A DNA stretch of 64,000 bases from Mesorhizobium erdmanii USDA 3471 (GTDB lineage Bacteria > Pseudomonadota > Alphaproteobacteria > Rhizobiales > Rhizobiaceae). The DNA is taken from positions 124,001 to 188,000 of the forward strand of contig NZ_AXAE01000016.1 in the NCBI RefSeq assembly GCF_000472705.1, given 5' to 3'. Both the position numbers and the translations under genes were made by a program. Positions 29,139 through 38,790 of the stretch are shown piece after piece. Under the pieces are notes generated by a model. That model was given only the letters and a program-made list of their open reading frames with translations. It was not told the origin of the DNA and ran no database searches. Position 1 is the stretch's first letter. Each line of letters begins with the position of its first letter.

Positions 29139-29848
29139 GCCGCGTTCCATACACCTTCGCGCAGCAGAAGGGCAGCCGCGGCTGCCTGTTCCGCTTCACG
29201 CTTGGAACGGCCACTGCCCGTCGCCGGCTGAAATGCACCAACCTTGACGCTGACCGTGAATAGCGGATCGTGGTCGGGCCCCTCTCGGCTGTCGATCTGG
29301 TAGGCCGGAACGGCACTCGCCGCCTGATGCGCCCATTCCTGCAATTCTGTCTTGGCGTCACGGCGCGCCGCGCCCGACGCTTGCGAACGTGGCTGCCAGT
29401 ATCTGTGGATGAACGCGCGGGCCGCTGCCAAGCCGCCGTCCAGATAGAGCACGGCGATCAGCGATTCCAACGCATCGGCGCGCAGATTGACGCGTTTGCG
29501 GCCTTCGAGCCCGCGCACATCGGACCCGGCCCGGATCAGGTCGGGCAGCCCGATATGTTCGGCGATCTCGGAAAGCGCCTCGGCATTGACCAGCGCGTTG
29601 AGCCGCAGCGACAGTTCGCCTTCCGCCGCATCGGGAAACGTCGCCAGCAGCATGTCGGCCACGACCAGGCCCAGAACCCGGTCGCCGAGAAACTCAAAAC
29701 GCTCATAGTCGGTGCCGGCATTGGCGCCACGGGCACTAGCGTGGGTCAACGCGCGCTGCAGGCGCTGGCGATCGGCAAAGGCATGGCCCGTGCGTTCCAC
29801 AAGCGCCTCGGCGAGCGCGTCGGCGGTCAGCCGTTTCGCCGCAGCCAT
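29135..29848 (-). CDS. rnc: Ribonuclease III
   Basis: 237 aa. RNase III cleaves double-stranded RNA in rRNA maturation and mRNA control. ERFEFLGDRVLGL (49-61) is the signature with catalytic acidic residues. A C-terminal dsRNA-binding domain (KTELQEWAHQ ... GSGRSKREAEQAAAAALL) follows. The start at 29848 is two bases after the lepB stop; the frame continues upstream within lepB but lacks family similarity. Translation is likely coupled with lepB and era. Confidence 0.96.
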   Translation of the reverse strand: MAAAKRLTADALAEALVERTGHAFADRQRLQRALTHASARGANAGTDYERFEFLGDRVLGLVVADMLLATFPDAAEGELSLRLNALVNAEALSEIAEHIGLPDLIRAGSDVRGLEGRKRVNLRADALESLIAVLYLDGGLAAARAFIHRYWQPRSQASGAARRDAKTELQEWAHQAASAVPAYQIDSREGPDHDPLFTVSVKVGAFQPATGSGRSKREAEQAAAAALLLREGVWNAA

Positions 29849-29850
29849 CC

Positions 29851-30600
29851 CTAATTGACGAAATGGAACAGGCGCGAAGCACGCATCAGCGACGGCCATT
29901 TCCAGATTTCGAGCGGGCTCGCCTTGCCGGCGATCGAGAAGAAGACGAGGTTGGCGCGGCCGACTAAGTTTTCGGCCGGAACGTAGCCGACGGTGAAGCG
30001 GCTGTCGGCGGAATTGTCCCTGTTGTCGCCCATCATGAAATAGTGGCCGGGCGGGACGTCGAATTCACGCGTGTTGTCGCCGATCGAATTCGGATTGAGG
30101 TCGAGCGTGTCGTAGCTGACGCCGTTGGGCAGGGTTTCCCTGTAGACGTCGATAGGCTGAGGCATTTCGGTGATGTCGGGGTTGTCGATCTGGCCGGTCT
30201 TCACGCGCGGCACGCCGACGCCATTGATGAACAGCTGGCCATTCTTCATCTGAATCTTGTCGCCAGGCAGGCCGACCACGCGCTTGATGTAGTCAACGGA
30301 CGGATCCGGCGGGAATTTGAACACCACCACGTCGCCACGCTTGGGCTCGGAGCCCCAGATGCGCCCCGAGAACAGGTCGGGGCCGAACGGCAACGAATAG
30401 CGCGAATAGCCGTAAGACCATTTGGTGACGAACAGATAGTCGCCTTCCAGAAGCGTCGGCCGCATCGACCCCGACGGGATCGAGAAGGGCTGGAACAAGA
30501 GCGTGCGGATGACGAGCGCAAGCAAAAGCGCCTGGACGATGACGCTGACGGTTTCGCCAAGCCCGCCGGATTTCTTCTGGGATTTTTCAGCCACGCTCAT
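29851..30600 (-). CDS. lepB: Signal peptidase I
   Basis: 249 aa. It cuts signal peptides at the periplasmic face of the inner membrane. One N-terminal helix (VSVIVQALLLALVIRTLLF) is followed by catalytic Ser45 in IPSGSM and the general base Lys106 in YIKRVVGLPGDKI. GHYFMMGDNRDNSADSRF is the conserved later box. It lies between acpS and rnc as in other alphaproteobacteria. Confidence 0.97.
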   Translation of the reverse strand: MSVAEKSQKKSGGLGETVSVIVQALLLALVIRTLLFQPFSIPSGSMRPTLLEGDYLFVTKWSYGYSRYSLPFGPDLFSGRIWGSEPKRGDVVVFKFPPDPSVDYIKRVVGLPGDKIQMKNGQLFINGVGVPRVKTGQIDNPDITEMPQPIDVYRETLPNGVSYDTLDLNPNSIGDNTREFDVPPGHYFMMGDNRDNSADSRFTVGYVPAENLVGRANLVFFSIAGKASPLEIWKWPSLMRASRLFHFVN

Positions 30601-30677
30601 GTCGTCCTCGATTGTGCGTTGGATGTATAGAGTCTCGGCGCGCGCTGGGCAACGTCAATGCCGGTCGTCAAATGCAA

Positions 30678-31091
30678 TCAATGTGGCGCTTCTTCGACGG
30701 GCAACGCCTCGATGATCACAAAGGCTTGAGCGAGCGGGAAATCATCCGTGATGGTGAGGTGGATGGCCGCTCTATGCCCGCGAGGCAGGATTTTTTGCAG
30801 CCGCGTCAGCGCGCCGCCGGTCAGTGCCATGGTCGGCGCGCCGCTGGGCAGGTTGACGACGCCCATGTCGCGCCAAAACACACCTTGCGCCAGGCCCGTG
30901 CCCAGTGCCTTGGCGCAGGCCTCCTTGGCTGCAAAGCGCTTGGCGTATGAGGCGGCGCGGGCGCGTCGATTTTCAGAACGCGCCTGTTCGACCTCGGTGT
31001 AGATTCTCTGGACGAAGCGGAGGCCGTGACGCTCCAGCGACTTCTCGATGCGCCTGATGTCGATCAGGTCACTACCAATGCCGATGATCAT
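30678..31091 (-). CDS. acpS: Holo-[acyl-carrier-protein] synthase
   Basis: 137 aa. It moves phosphopantetheine from CoA to apo-[19 protein letters not shown] carries the Mg2+ ligand Asp8 and [14 protein letters not shown] the second acidic ligand. The ATG at 31091 overlaps the DUF2062 stop (ATGA); the open frame upstream is inside that gene. A 77-bp gap separates it from lepB. Confidence 0.95.
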   Translation of the reverse strand: MIIGIGSDLIDIRRIEKSLERHGLRFVQRIYTEVEQARSENRRARAASYAKRFAAKEACAKALGTGLAQGVFWRDMGVVNLPSGAPTMALTGGALTRLQKILPRGHRAAIHLTITDDFPLAQAFVIIEALPVEEAPH

Positions 31092-31687
31092 TGCGCGGCG
31101 GAACCAATGCTTCCACCGGGATGGGCGGACTGCGCACGACGGTTCGCGCGCTCTGCCAGCCGCTTGCGTCGTTGCTCGCGGAAAACATTCATGCCCCAGC
31201 GCGTGACGCCGTAGAACAGGAGACCGAACACCAGCCCGAGCGGCACCGCGCCGATCAGCATGGGTTCCAGCACGGGATGCCACAGTTTCGCGAAGGAAAG
31301 CTTGTGCAGCATCTCGCCCAGATGCTCCGGCGGGCCGTGGGCCGGCAGGCGATCATGCAAGATGAGCTTGCCGGTTTCCCAGGACGCGCCCCACAGAATG
31401 GGAAAGGTCAGCGGATTGCCGAAGAAAACAGCCCCGAGTGCCGCCGCCACCAGATTGCCGGCGATCACCCAACACAAAACGGCGGCGATGATGAAATGGA
31501 ACCCCACGGGAAAGAATGAAGCGAAGACGCCAGCCGCCACACCGGCGGCCACCGCATGCGGCGTGGCCTTCAGCCGCAGAATGCGCTTGGAGAAATACTG
31601 CAGCGAGCGCGAAAACGAACGGCGCGGCCACAGATAGGTACGCACCCGCTCGAAAAGGCCATCAGGCTTGCGACGTCGAAAAAGCAC
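31088..31687 (-). CDS. DUF2062 membrane protein
   Basis: 199 aa with a GTG start at 31687 after AGGAAAAGA. Residues ~42-115 hold the family core [20 protein letters not shown] with several hydrophobic helices and [15 protein letters not shown]; a last helix lies at ~145-165 before a basic tail rich in Arg. Function unknown, inner membrane expected. Its stop overlaps the acpS start, so it is at the head of, or within, the acpS-lepB-rnc-era unit. Confidence 0.85.
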   Translation of the reverse strand: MLFRRRKPDGLFERVRTYLWPRRSFSRSLQYFSKRILRLKATPHAVAAGVAAGVFASFFPVGFHFIIAAVLCWVIAGNLVAAALGAVFFGNPLTFPILWGASWETGKLILHDRLPAHGPPEHLGEMLHKLSFAKLWHPVLEPMLIGAVPLGLVFGLLFYGVTRWGMNVFREQRRKRLAERANRRAQSAHPGGSIGSAAQ

Positions 31688-31950
31688 TCTTTTCCTATTC
31701 CCGACAACTCACGGCTTGCATGCCGGCCGTCTCCAGCCGGCTTCGACCGCCACATCTTGCGCTTGGCGGTCGCCGAAAGGCAATCGCGACTTTGATATAG
31801 CCATCCGCAACCCCGACAACAACCGAAGGTCGCCTGCACAGCGGTCGCACCGCCATAATTTTTGGTAAGGTTCATCTCCAACACCGGACAATCACGGCGA
31901 ATTTGAGAAGCGGCCTCGGCTTTTTTTGTCGCGGCCGAATGCTTGAGGAA

Positions 31951-32331
31951 TTACCGCAAGTACTGGCTGACTTCGACAAGATTGCCATCCGGGTCGCGGA
32001 AATAGACCGACATCATCGCGCCCCGCGCCCCGATCCGTTCGACCGGCCCAACCTCCACCAACACACCATTGACCTCGAGGCTGGCGAGCAGTTCGCCGAT
32101 TGGGCGATCGGTGACCAGGCAGAAATCGCCGGATCCAGGCGTCGGGATCTTCGCCTTCGGCTCGAAGGTGTGGCTGATCTCGTGGACATTGATCTTCTGG
32201 GAGCCAAAAGCCAGCGCCGTTGGCCGGCCCGGCGTATCGATGCGCTCGAGGCCCAGCACGCGCTGGTAAAAGGCGCAGGTGGCTTCGAGCGACGCCACCG
32301 TCAACACGAAATGATCGATGCCGACGATCAT
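31951..32331 (-). CDS. VOC-family protein
   Basis: 126 aa from the ATG at 32331. IVGIDHFVLTVASLEATCAF begins a glyoxalase-like module and SVYFRDPDGNLVEVSQYLR ends the second, with the metal-ligand Glu in LVEVS. The phrasing resembles the small 'VOC virulence-like' and FosX-like set, but no resistance role can be claimed. An in-frame ATG at 32352 lies inside the palindromic repeat and is less likely. It sits between pyrE and DUF2062; a 263-bp gap follows. Confidence 0.8.
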   Translation of the reverse strand: MIVGIDHFVLTVASLEATCAFYQRVLGLERIDTPGRPTALAFGSQKINVHEISHTFEPKAKIPTPGSGDFCLVTDRPIGELLASLEVNGVLVEVGPVERIGARGAMMSVYFRDPDGNLVEVSQYLR

Positions 32332-32347
32332 TGCCAATTTGCCTTCA

Positions 32348-32394
32348 TGCATGTCGTCCCTCCCAAACCGCTGCACACTTTTGGGCGGCATGCA
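32348..32394 (-). repeat. Rhizobiales-type palindromic repeat, copy B
   Basis: The outer arms TGCATG / CATGCA enclose a core with CCCAAAAGTG and CGGTTTGGG when read on the minus strand. It fills the space between the pyrE stop and the VOC start, 16 nt before the VOC ATG. It aligns with copy C over almost its whole length. Confidence 0.75.
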
Positions 32395-32397
32395 CAG

Positions 32398-32976
32398 TCA
32401 GATGTTGCGACTGCCGGGCTTGATCGCCGGTATGGCGGCAAGCTCCGGCGGAAGCCGATCCGGCGGATAGGCCGGAACTTCATATTCGGCGAGCGCGATC
32501 AGCGGTACGCCGACATGGGTCTTGCCGGCCGAACGGTCGATGATGCAGGCCGCGGCTACCACGTCAGCGCCGAGCTCGCGCAGGCAATCGATGGTTTCGC
32601 GGATCGACAGGCCGGTGGTGACGATGTCCTCGACAATGACGACGCGGGCGCCCCGGTCGATCTCGAAGCGGCGCAGGCGGAACTCGCCCCCTTCCCGCTC
32701 GACCCAGATCGCCGGCACGCCGAGATGGCGCGAGGTCTCGTAGGCCGGGATCAAGCCGCCGATCGCCGGGCCGACGACATAGTCTATCTTGCCCGGCACC
32801 GCGGCGCGGATCTTCTCGGCCAGCGCCCTGCACAAGCGCTCGGTCATGTCGGCATGCATGAAGACTCTCGCCTTCTGCAGAAAGACGGGGCTGCGCAAGC
32901 CCGAGGTCAGGATGAAATGCCCCTCCAGAACAGCACCAGCCTCACGGAAAATGCTCAGCACTTCATCGGTCTTCAT
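32398..32976 (-). CDS. pyrE: Orotate phosphoribosyltransferase
   Basis: 192 aa. It joins orotate and PRPP to form OMP in pyrimidine synthesis. The PRPP-binding motif is [13 protein letters not shown] (112-124), and [17 protein letters not shown] (19-35) is the orotate side. It starts 30 bases after rsh and is followed by repeat B. The pairing of pyrE with rsh is common in Rhizobiales. Confidence 0.95.
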   Translation of the reverse strand: MKTDEVLSIFREAGAVLEGHFILTSGLRSPVFLQKARVFMHADMTERLCRALAEKIRAAVPGKIDYVVGPAIGGLIPAYETSRHLGVPAIWVEREGGEFRLRRFEIDRGARVVIVEDIVTTGLSIRETIDCLRELGADVVAAACIIDRSAGKTHVGVPLIALAEYEVPAYPPDRLPPELAAIPAIKPGSRNI

Positions 32977-33006
32977 CTGCGCCTATCCCCACATAGATCA
33001 GCGATG

Positions 33007-35235
33007 TCAGCCATTCACACGCCGTGCATCGCTGACGCTGGAATTGTCCTTGAGCTGCGACAGCAGCCGGTTGAGATGCTTCAGGTCCCAGACCTCGAGA
33101 TCGATCAGCATTTCCGTGAAGTCGGGCGCGGTGCGCACCATCGACAGCGTATGGATGTTGGCGTCGTTGGACGCGACGACCTGAGCGATATCGGCAAGCG
33201 AGCCCGGTGCATTGATGGCGGTGACCGAGACGCGCGCGGGAAACCGTTCCTTGGTGCGCTCGTCGATGTCCCAGCGCACGTCGATCCAGCGCTCGGGCTG
33301 GTCGTCGAAGGCCTGCAGCGCCGGCGACTGGATCGGATAGATGGTGATGCCGGTGCCCGGCTGGACGATGCCGACGATGCGGTCGCCCGGCACGGCCCCT
33401 TCCGGCGCGAAGCGCACCGGCAGGTCTCCGCGCACGCCGCGGATCGGCACGGCGCCGTCGCGGGGCTGGTCCTTGTCCTTGCGCGCAGCGCGGCCCGGGA
33501 TCTGGAACAGCATACCGGCGGCGTTGCGGATCTTCGACCAGCCCTCCTCGCGCTGTTTGGGTGCGGCCTGTGTGACACGCTCGTCCTTGTAGTCGGGGAA
33601 GACCGCCTTCATGACGTCGGTGGAGGCCAGTTCACCGCGGCCGACAGACGCCAGCACATCCTCGATGTCCTTGCGCGCCAGCCGGTGCAGCACCGGTTTC
33701 AGGCTTTCCTTGGTGAAATTCTTGCCGGCCCGTTCGAATGCGCGCTCCAGAATGCGCGCACCAAGGCCCGAATACTGCTTGCGGATGGCGTTCTTGGTGG
33801 CGCGGCGGATGGCGGCGCGCGCCTTGCCGGTGACCACGACCGATTCCCAGGCGGCCGGCGGCACTTGCGCCTTGGAACGGATGATCTCGACTTCGTCGCC
33901 GTTCTTCAGTTCCGTCATCAGCGGCATGATGCGGCCATTGACCTTGGCGCCGACGCAGGTGTCGCCGACATCGGTGTGCACCGCATAGGCGAAATCGATG
34001 GGCGTGGCACCGCGCGGCAACGCGATCAGCATGCCTTTCGGGGTGAAGCAGAACACCTGGTCCTGGAACAGTTCCAGCTTGGTGTTTTCGAGGAAATCCT
34101 CGGGATTGTCGCCTTCGGCGAGCTGCTCGATGGTGCGTCGCAGCCAGGCATAGGCGTTGGTCTCCTTGGAGATCGCATGGCCGGCCCCGTTGGTCTTGCC
34201 GCCGGTGTCCTTGTAGATCGAGTGTGCCGCGACGCCGTATTCGGCTATCTTGTTCATCTCGCGGGTACGGATCTGCAGCTCGACGCGCTGGCGCGAGGGG
34301 CCAACGATGGTGGTGTGGATGGAACGGTAATCGTTCTGCTTCGGCGTCGAGATGTAGTCCTTGAAGCGGCCGGGCACCATCGACCATGTGGTGTGAATGG
34401 CGCCGAGCGCGCGATAGCAGTCCTCGACCGTATCGACGACGACACGGAAGCCGAAAATATCGGACAGCTGCTCGAAGGACAGGGCCTTGGCCTCCATCTT
34501 GCGGAATACCGACCAGGGCTTCTTCTGCCGGCTCTTCACACCGGCGTTGATGGCATGCTTTTCAAACAGCGCCGACAGCGCCTTTTCAATGTCGGTCAGC
34601 ACGCCCTTGTTGCGCTCGAAGATCTCGGCAAGCCGCGCGGTAACGGCGCGGTGGGCTTCCGGATTGATAAAGCGGAAGGCGATCTCTTCCAGTTCCTCGC
34701 GCATGCCTTGCATGCCCATGCGCCCGGCCAGCGGCGCGTAGATGTCCATCGTCTCCTCGGCAATGCGCAGGCGCTTGGCCTCGGGCATATGGTCGAGAGT
34801 GCGCATGTTGTGCAAACGGTCGGCGAGCTTGACCAGCAAGACGCGTACGTCTTCCGAAATCGCCAGCAAGAGCTTGCGCAGGTTTTCCGCCTGCTCGGCC
34901 TTCTTGGAGACGAGATCGAGTTTCTTCAGCTTGGTCAGGCCCTCGACCAGCTTGCCCATCTCCGGGCCGAACAGGTCGTCGATCTCGGCCCGCGTCGCCG
35001 TGGTGTCCTCGATGGTGTCATGCAGCAGGGCGACGGCGATGGTCGCCTCGTCCATGTGCATTTCGGTGAGGATGGCGGCGACTTCGAGCGGATGCGAGAA
35101 ATAGGGGTCGCCGGAAGCACGCTTCTGGTGGCCATGCTTCTGCATGGCATAGACATAGGCCTTGTTGAGCAGCGCCTCGTTGACGTCAGGCTTGTAGCGC
35201 TGGACGCGCTCGACAAGCTCATACTGACGCATCAT
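33007..35235 (-). CDS. rsh: Bifunctional (p)ppGpp synthetase/hydrolase (Rsh)
   Basis: 742 aa, full RelA/SpoT length. The hydrolase HD domain (SHPLEVAAIL, LLHDTIEDT) is intact. The synthetase region holds DIFGFRVVVDTVEDCYRALG and VELQIRTREM. A TGS domain (~390-450, VFCFTPKGMLIALPRGATPI) and a C-terminal ACT domain follow. It should both make and degrade the stringent-response alarmone. The ATG at 35235 is preferred; a GTG two codons upstream has a poor ribosome site. It lies between rpoZ and pyrE. Confidence 0.96.
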   Translation of the reverse strand: MMRQYELVERVQRYKPDVNEALLNKAYVYAMQKHGHQKRASGDPYFSHPLEVAAILTEMHMDEATIAVALLHDTIEDTTATRAEIDDLFGPEMGKLVEGLTKLKKLDLVSKKAEQAENLRKLLLAISEDVRVLLVKLADRLHNMRTLDHMPEAKRLRIAEETMDIYAPLAGRMGMQGMREELEEIAFRFINPEAHRAVTARLAEIFERNKGVLTDIEKALSALFEKHAINAGVKSRQKKPWSVFRKMEAKALSFEQLSDIFGFRVVVDTVEDCYRALGAIHTTWSMVPGRFKDYISTPKQNDYRSIHTTIVGPSRQRVELQIRTREMNKIAEYGVAAHSIYKDTGGKTNGAGHAISKETNAYAWLRRTIEQLAEGDNPEDFLENTKLELFQDQVFCFTPKGMLIALPRGATPIDFAYAVHTDVGDTCVGAKVNGRIMPLMTELKNGDEVEIIRSKAQVPPAAWESVVVTGKARAAIRRATKNAIRKQYSGLGARILERAFERAGKNFTKESLKPVLHRLARKDIEDVLASVGRGELASTDVMKAVFPDYKDERVTQAAPKQREEGWSKIRNAAGMLFQIPGRAARKDKDQPRDGAVPIRGVRGDLPVRFAPEGAVPGDRIVGIVQPGTGITIYPIQSPALQAFDDQPERWIDVRWDIDERTKERFPARVSVTAINAPGSLADIAQVVASNDANIHTLSMVRTAPDFTEMLIDLEVWDLKHLNRLLSQLKDNSSVSDARRVNG

Positions 35236-35264
35236 GGGCACAATCTCGCGGAGATGAAATGAAT

Positions 35265-35292
35265 CATGCGCCGCACTGCTGTACGGCGCATG
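35265..35292. other. Hairpin between rpoZ and rsh
   Basis: A perfect 9-bp stem CATGCGCCG / CGGCGCATG with a 10-base loop, 30 nt before the rsh start. No T run follows on the minus strand. It could attenuate read-through from rpoZ or act as a leader hairpin of rsh. Confidence 0.55.
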
Positions 35293-35363
35293 TCATAGAT
35301 AGCCACGAAACTGCAAGGACGGAAGTGCCGGGTGCTTGATCCAGGCGCTTCCCGAGAGTCCTC

Positions 35364-35765
35364 TTAGTAATCGTCGCTCTTTTCCGGCGGCACCAGCCCC
35401 TCGATACCGGCCAGCAGGTCTTCCTCGGTCATCCGATCGAACGTGACATTCTCCTCGGCATCATCGGTATCGGCGGCCGCAACGGCGCCGCCGGTCTGAT
35501 CGGCGATCACCTCGCCATCGGCTTCGGGCTCGTCGACCTCGACATGCTTCTGCAGCGAATGGATCAGATCCTCCTTGAGATCGTCGGGCGACAGCGTCTC
35601 GTCGGCGATCTCGCGCAAGGCGATGACCGGGTTCTTGTCGTTGTCGCGAGGAACGGTGATCTGCGCGCCCTGGCTGATCTGGCGAGCACGGTGGCCGGCC
35701 AAAAGCACCAGCTCGAAGCGGTTGTCGACCTTGTCGATGCAATCTTCAACGGTTACGCGGGCCAT
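35364..35765 (-). CDS. rpoZ: RNA polymerase omega subunit
   Basis: 133 aa. Omega helps assemble RNA polymerase and binds ppGpp in some bacteria. The core [20 protein letters not shown] and [20 protein letters not shown] are standard. The acidic C-terminal extension (~75-133) is the normal alphaproteobacterial form. Its position next to rsh is the usual one. Confidence 0.96.
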   Translation of the reverse strand: MARVTVEDCIDKVDNRFELVLLAGHRARQISQGAQITVPRDNDKNPVIALREIADETLSPDDLKEDLIHSLQKHVEVDEPEADGEVIADQTGGAVAAADTDDAEENVTFDRMTEEDLLAGIEGLVPPEKSDDY

Positions 35766-36087
35766 GGACTGCCCCTTTCATGCCTGGATTTAGTGGAAAA
35801 CAGGCGCGGTCCATAACCCGAATGCCGCCGAAATACAAGCATGATGGCATTGGCGAGGCCGCTGGGCGCACAATCCCCTGTCCAGAGACCGGATTTGGCA
35901 AAACCGAGGCGCGCGCTTCGTTCGACGCCGCGATCACAATTGCTTGCATTGCCCCATCACGCCTTGGATTGCCGCCAAACTGGCGTTATCTCGGATGACC
36001 AAGGTCAGCCGGTTTATTATGCGCCTGACCGATAGTCGCTATCGCATTTCGTTTAGACGGCCGCATTTTTCGAAAAGGATATTTTCC
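35766..36087. promoter_or_regulatory. Divergent promoter region, rpoZ / NYN gene
   Basis: A 322-bp gap between oppositely oriented genes. No coding signal is convincing; frames that enter it from the NYN gene lack ribosome sites until AAGGA at 36075, which serves the ATG at 36088. Promoters for both sides are expected. Confidence 0.5.
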
Positions 36088-36669
36088 ATGTTCGACCCTC
36101 GCGAAAAAATCGCCCTGTTCATCGACGGTGCCAACCTCTACGCAACCTCGCGGGCGCTCGGCTTCGACATCGACTATCGCAAGCTCCTGTCCAGCTTCCA
36201 GAAGCGCGGCTATCTGTTGCGCGCCTACTATTACACGGCGCTGGTGGAGGATCAGGAATACTCCTCGATCCGTCCGCTGATCGACTGGCTCGACTATAAC
36301 GGCTTCAAGGTCGTCACCAAGCCGGCCAAGGAATTCACCGACTCGACCGGCCGCCGCAAGATCAAGGGCAATATGGACATCGAACTTACAGTCGATGCGC
36401 TGGAACTCGCCGATGTCGTCGACCACTATGTCATCTTTTCCGGCGACGGTGATTTCCGCACACTGGTGGAGGCGCTGCAGCGGCGTGGCCGCAAGGTGTC
36501 GATCGTCTCGACCATGGCCTCGCAGCCACCGATGATCTCGGACGATCTGCGCCGCCAAGCCGACCATTTCATCGACCTGACGACACTGAAGAACGAGGTC
36601 GGCCGCGATCCTTCCGAAAGGCCCGTGCGGCGGCCCGAGCCGGCTGAAGTCGACGAGGACGACTACTGA
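36088..36669 (+). CDS. NYN-domain protein (LabA/DUF88)
   Basis: 193 aa. IALFIDGANLYATSRALGFD begins a PIN-like NYN nuclease fold; GNMDIELTVDAL and FSGDGDFRTLVEALQRRGRK supply the acidic cluster of such metal-dependent RNases. An Arg/Pro/acidic tail ends EDDY. RNase activity is inferred from fold. The start is set by AAGGA nine bases upstream. The UDG gene follows after 11 bases. Confidence 0.88.
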   Translation: MFDPREKIALFIDGANLYATSRALGFDIDYRKLLSSFQKRGYLLRAYYYTALVEDQEYSSIRPLIDWLDYNGFKVVTKPAKEFTDSTGRRKIKGNMDIELTVDALELADVVDHYVIFSGDGDFRTLVEALQRRGRKVSIVSTMASQPPMISDDLRRQADHFIDLTTLKNEVGRDPSERPVRRPEPAEVDEDDY

Positions 36670-36680
36670 GGCCGGTCGCC

Positions 36681-37337
36681 TTGACCGCCCTCTCCGCTTC
36701 CGAACCGAACCGCGACTGCCCGCTCTGCCCACGGCTGCATGATTTTATCGCCGAGTGGCGGCAGCGTGAGCCATCCTGGTTCAACGCGCCGGTGCCGACT
36801 TTTTTGCCGCCCGAAGGCGAAGCGGCGGTTCAGCTGCTGATCGTCGGATTGGCGCCGGGCCTGCGCGGCGCCAACCGCACCGGACGCCCGTTCACCGGCG
36901 ACTATGCCGGCGACCTGCTCTATTCGACATTGATTGCCCACGGCTTCGCGCGCGGCGAGTTCAAGGCACGGCCCGATGACGGGTTGGAGCTTGTCGGCAC
37001 CGCGATCACCAATGCGGTGCGCTGCGTGCCACCGGAGAACAAGCCTGTCGGCGCCGAAATCTCCACCTGCCGGACATTCCTGGTGCCGACGATCGCCAGC
37101 TTCCCAAAGCTTCGCGCCGTGCTGGCACTGGGATCGATCGCCCATCAATCCACGGTGCGCGCACTCGGCGGGCGCGTCGCCGCCTATCCGTTCAAGCATG
37201 GCGGGCAATTACCAGCTGGTGGCATCACGCTGTTTTCCAGCTACCACTGCTCGCGCTACAACACCAATACCGGGGTCTTGACGGAAGAAATGTTCGTCAA
37301 TGTCTTCAGCGAGATCGCGGCGTTCCTGAAGGCATAG
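36681..37337 (+). CDS. Uracil-DNA glycosylase, Fe-S family (type 5-like)
   Basis: 218 aa with a likely TTG start, as no ATG is available before the conserved region and GAGG lies ten bases upstream. Cys13, Cys16, Cys114 and Cys129 are placed as the 4Fe-4S ligands. GLAPGLRGANRTGRPF (56-70) is the active-site motif of family 5 (UDGb), and HCSRYN near the C-terminus the leucine-loop side. It removes uracil and related bases from DNA. The C-terminal motif and lack of GEAPG favour family 5 over family 4. Confidence 0.88.
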   Translation: MTALSASEPNRDCPLCPRLHDFIAEWRQREPSWFNAPVPTFLPPEGEAAVQLLIVGLAPGLRGANRTGRPFTGDYAGDLLYSTLIAHGFARGEFKARPDDGLELVGTAITNAVRCVPPENKPVGAEISTCRTFLVPTIASFPKLRAVLALGSIAHQSTVRALGGRVAAYPFKHGGQLPAGGITLFSSYHCSRYNTNTGVLTEEMFVNVFSEIAAFLKA

Positions 37338-37346
37338 AGTCAGACT

Positions 37347-38057
37347 TCAAGGCACGGGCGCAAACAGCTCGGCCAACCTCTCTTGCCCACCCTGCAGCAC
37401 GTTCAAATCGACATCGCCCAAAATGCCGTCCACGCGCCCCCTGTTGTGATACTGCCAATAGACCCAGTCGTGGCGGTCTGGTTCGACGAGCAGCGAGCGA
37501 AGCCAGAGCGGGCGGGCGGCGATCCGTCCGGCATAGGCGGCCTCGGCCTCGTCGGTCAGATAGACGATCGCCGGTTTGCCGAACGCCGCCTCGACAGGTC
37601 CCAGGAAAGCCCCGAGCTCGGCATTCAACTGTTCGGGCGATGGACGCCGCGGACAGTTGCCGCCGAACTCTATGTCGACCACCGGCGGCAGCAAGGGCTG
37701 ATCGTGCGGCACGACCGAGATGAAATTTTTCGCCTGGTCGGCGCCGGGCCGGCAGAAGGTGAAGAAATGATAGGCGCCAACGGCAAGGCCGGCCGCACGA
37801 GCCTCACGCAGATTGGTGGCAAAGGCGCGATCGACATGATCGCCACCTTCGGTCGCCTTGATGACGGCGAAGGCGACATCATCGCCAGCAACGCGCCGCC
37901 AGTCGATCTGGCCCTGATGATGGGAAACGTCGATGCCTCTGACCGGATACTTGCCACGGTCGGGAGAATAAGTGTGGAAGTAGACCAAACCGCCAGCCGC
38001 GACCAGAGCTGCAAAAACCAGGCTGACCGATCCCCAGAGGATGATCCGGTTCTTCAA
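37347..38057 (-). CDS. GH25 lysozyme-like muramidase
   Basis: 236 aa with a TTG start after AGGGGAC. An N-terminal membrane anchor or signal (IILWGSVSLVFAALVAAGGL) leads to GIDVSHHQGQIDW, the GH25 opening with the first catalytic-site Asp; VVDIEF holds the central acid pair, and GDVDLNVL ends the barrel. It should cut peptidoglycan or be a phage-lysozyme-like wall enzyme acting outside the inner membrane. It converges with the UDG gene at a distance of nine bases. Confidence 0.88.
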   Translation of the reverse strand: MKNRIILWGSVSLVFAALVAAGGLVYFHTYSPDRGKYPVRGIDVSHHQGQIDWRRVAGDDVAFAVIKATEGGDHVDRAFATNLREARAAGLAVGAYHFFTFCRPGADQAKNFISVVPHDQPLLPPVVDIEFGGNCPRRPSPEQLNAELGAFLGPVEAAFGKPAIVYLTDEAEAAYAGRIAARPLWLRSLLVEPDRHDWVYWQYHNRGRVDGILGDVDLNVLQGGQERLAELFAPVP

Positions 38058-38200
38058 GACTGTCCCCTCTGGTACTTTGTTCGAAACGTGAAAGCCAAAC
38101 AGTTGCGTTTCCAGGGCTATCAGCCGATGCCCGGCCCTTCGCTATGGCTCCCTGCTCTTCGGGCGTTCAGCCCCTTCAAAATGTCCCCTGGACCTTTTGA

Positions 38201-38265
38201 TCCGCCCGAAGGCGGACCGGGCCTTCACCGTTCGTCGCTCGAAAAGCCAAATCGTTGGCTTTTCG
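38201..38265. terminator. Pair of perfect hairpins downstream of smpB
   Basis: TCCGCC-CGAA-GGCGGA (38201-38216) and CGAAAAGCCAA-ATCG-TTGGCTTTTCG (38240-38265, 11-bp perfect stem). They lie in the 228-bp gap after the smpB stop. Neither is followed by a clean T run, so termination is likely but not certain. Confidence 0.5.
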
Positions 38266-38285
38266 TCCGCTTCGTGGACCACTCC

Positions 38286-38765
38286 TCACCCACGTTCCTT
38301 CAGCAACCGCCCCTTCTCACGCGACCAGTCGCGCTGCTTTTCGGTTTCGCGTTTGTCGTGCAGCTTCTTGCCGCGCCCCACGGCAAGCAAGAGCTTGGCG
38401 CGGCCCTGATCGTTGAAATAGATCTTCAGCGGCACCAGCGTCATGCCTTCGCGGTCGACGCTTTGCGACAGCTTGGCCATCTCGCGCTTGTTGAGCAGGA
38501 GTTTGCGGCGCCGGCGCGGTTCATGGTTGAAGCGGTTGGCCTGCAAATATTCCGGCAGATAGGAATTGATCAGCCAGATCTCGCCGCCTTCCACCGAGGC
38601 GTAGCTCTCCTGGATATTGGCCTGGCCCTGCCGCAGCGACTTGACCTCGGTGCCGGTCAGCACCAAGCCGGCCTCGATCGTGTCGAGCACCTCATACGAG
38701 AACCGCGCCTTGCGGTTCTCCGCAACGGTCTTGTTGTTGGGATCGGCTTTTCTGACTTGATTCAT
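38286..38765 (-). CDS. smpB: SsrA-binding protein SmpB
   Basis: 159 aa. SmpB carries tmRNA to stalled ribosomes. [40 protein letters not shown] and the basic C-terminal tail ([20 protein letters not shown]) are all standard. It begins 25 bases after dapA on the same strand. No tmRNA gene was recognised in the window. Confidence 0.97.
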   Translation of the reverse strand: MNQVRKADPNNKTVAENRKARFSYEVLDTIEAGLVLTGTEVKSLRQGQANIQESYASVEGGEIWLINSYLPEYLQANRFNHEPRRRRKLLLNKREMAKLSQSVDREGMTLVPLKIYFNDQGRAKLLLAVGRGKKLHDKRETEKQRDWSREKGRLLKERG

Positions 38766-38790
38766 AATGCGGAGAGGTGGCGCCTCATCC

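Noticed and set aside
31903..35262. A 1119-codon open frame on the plus strand opposite rsh and pyrE
   Set aside because: The minus strand carries clear rsh, pyrE and VOC genes with catalytic motifs. The plus frame has no recognisable domain and reflects the GC-rich third-position bias that keeps the antisense frame open.
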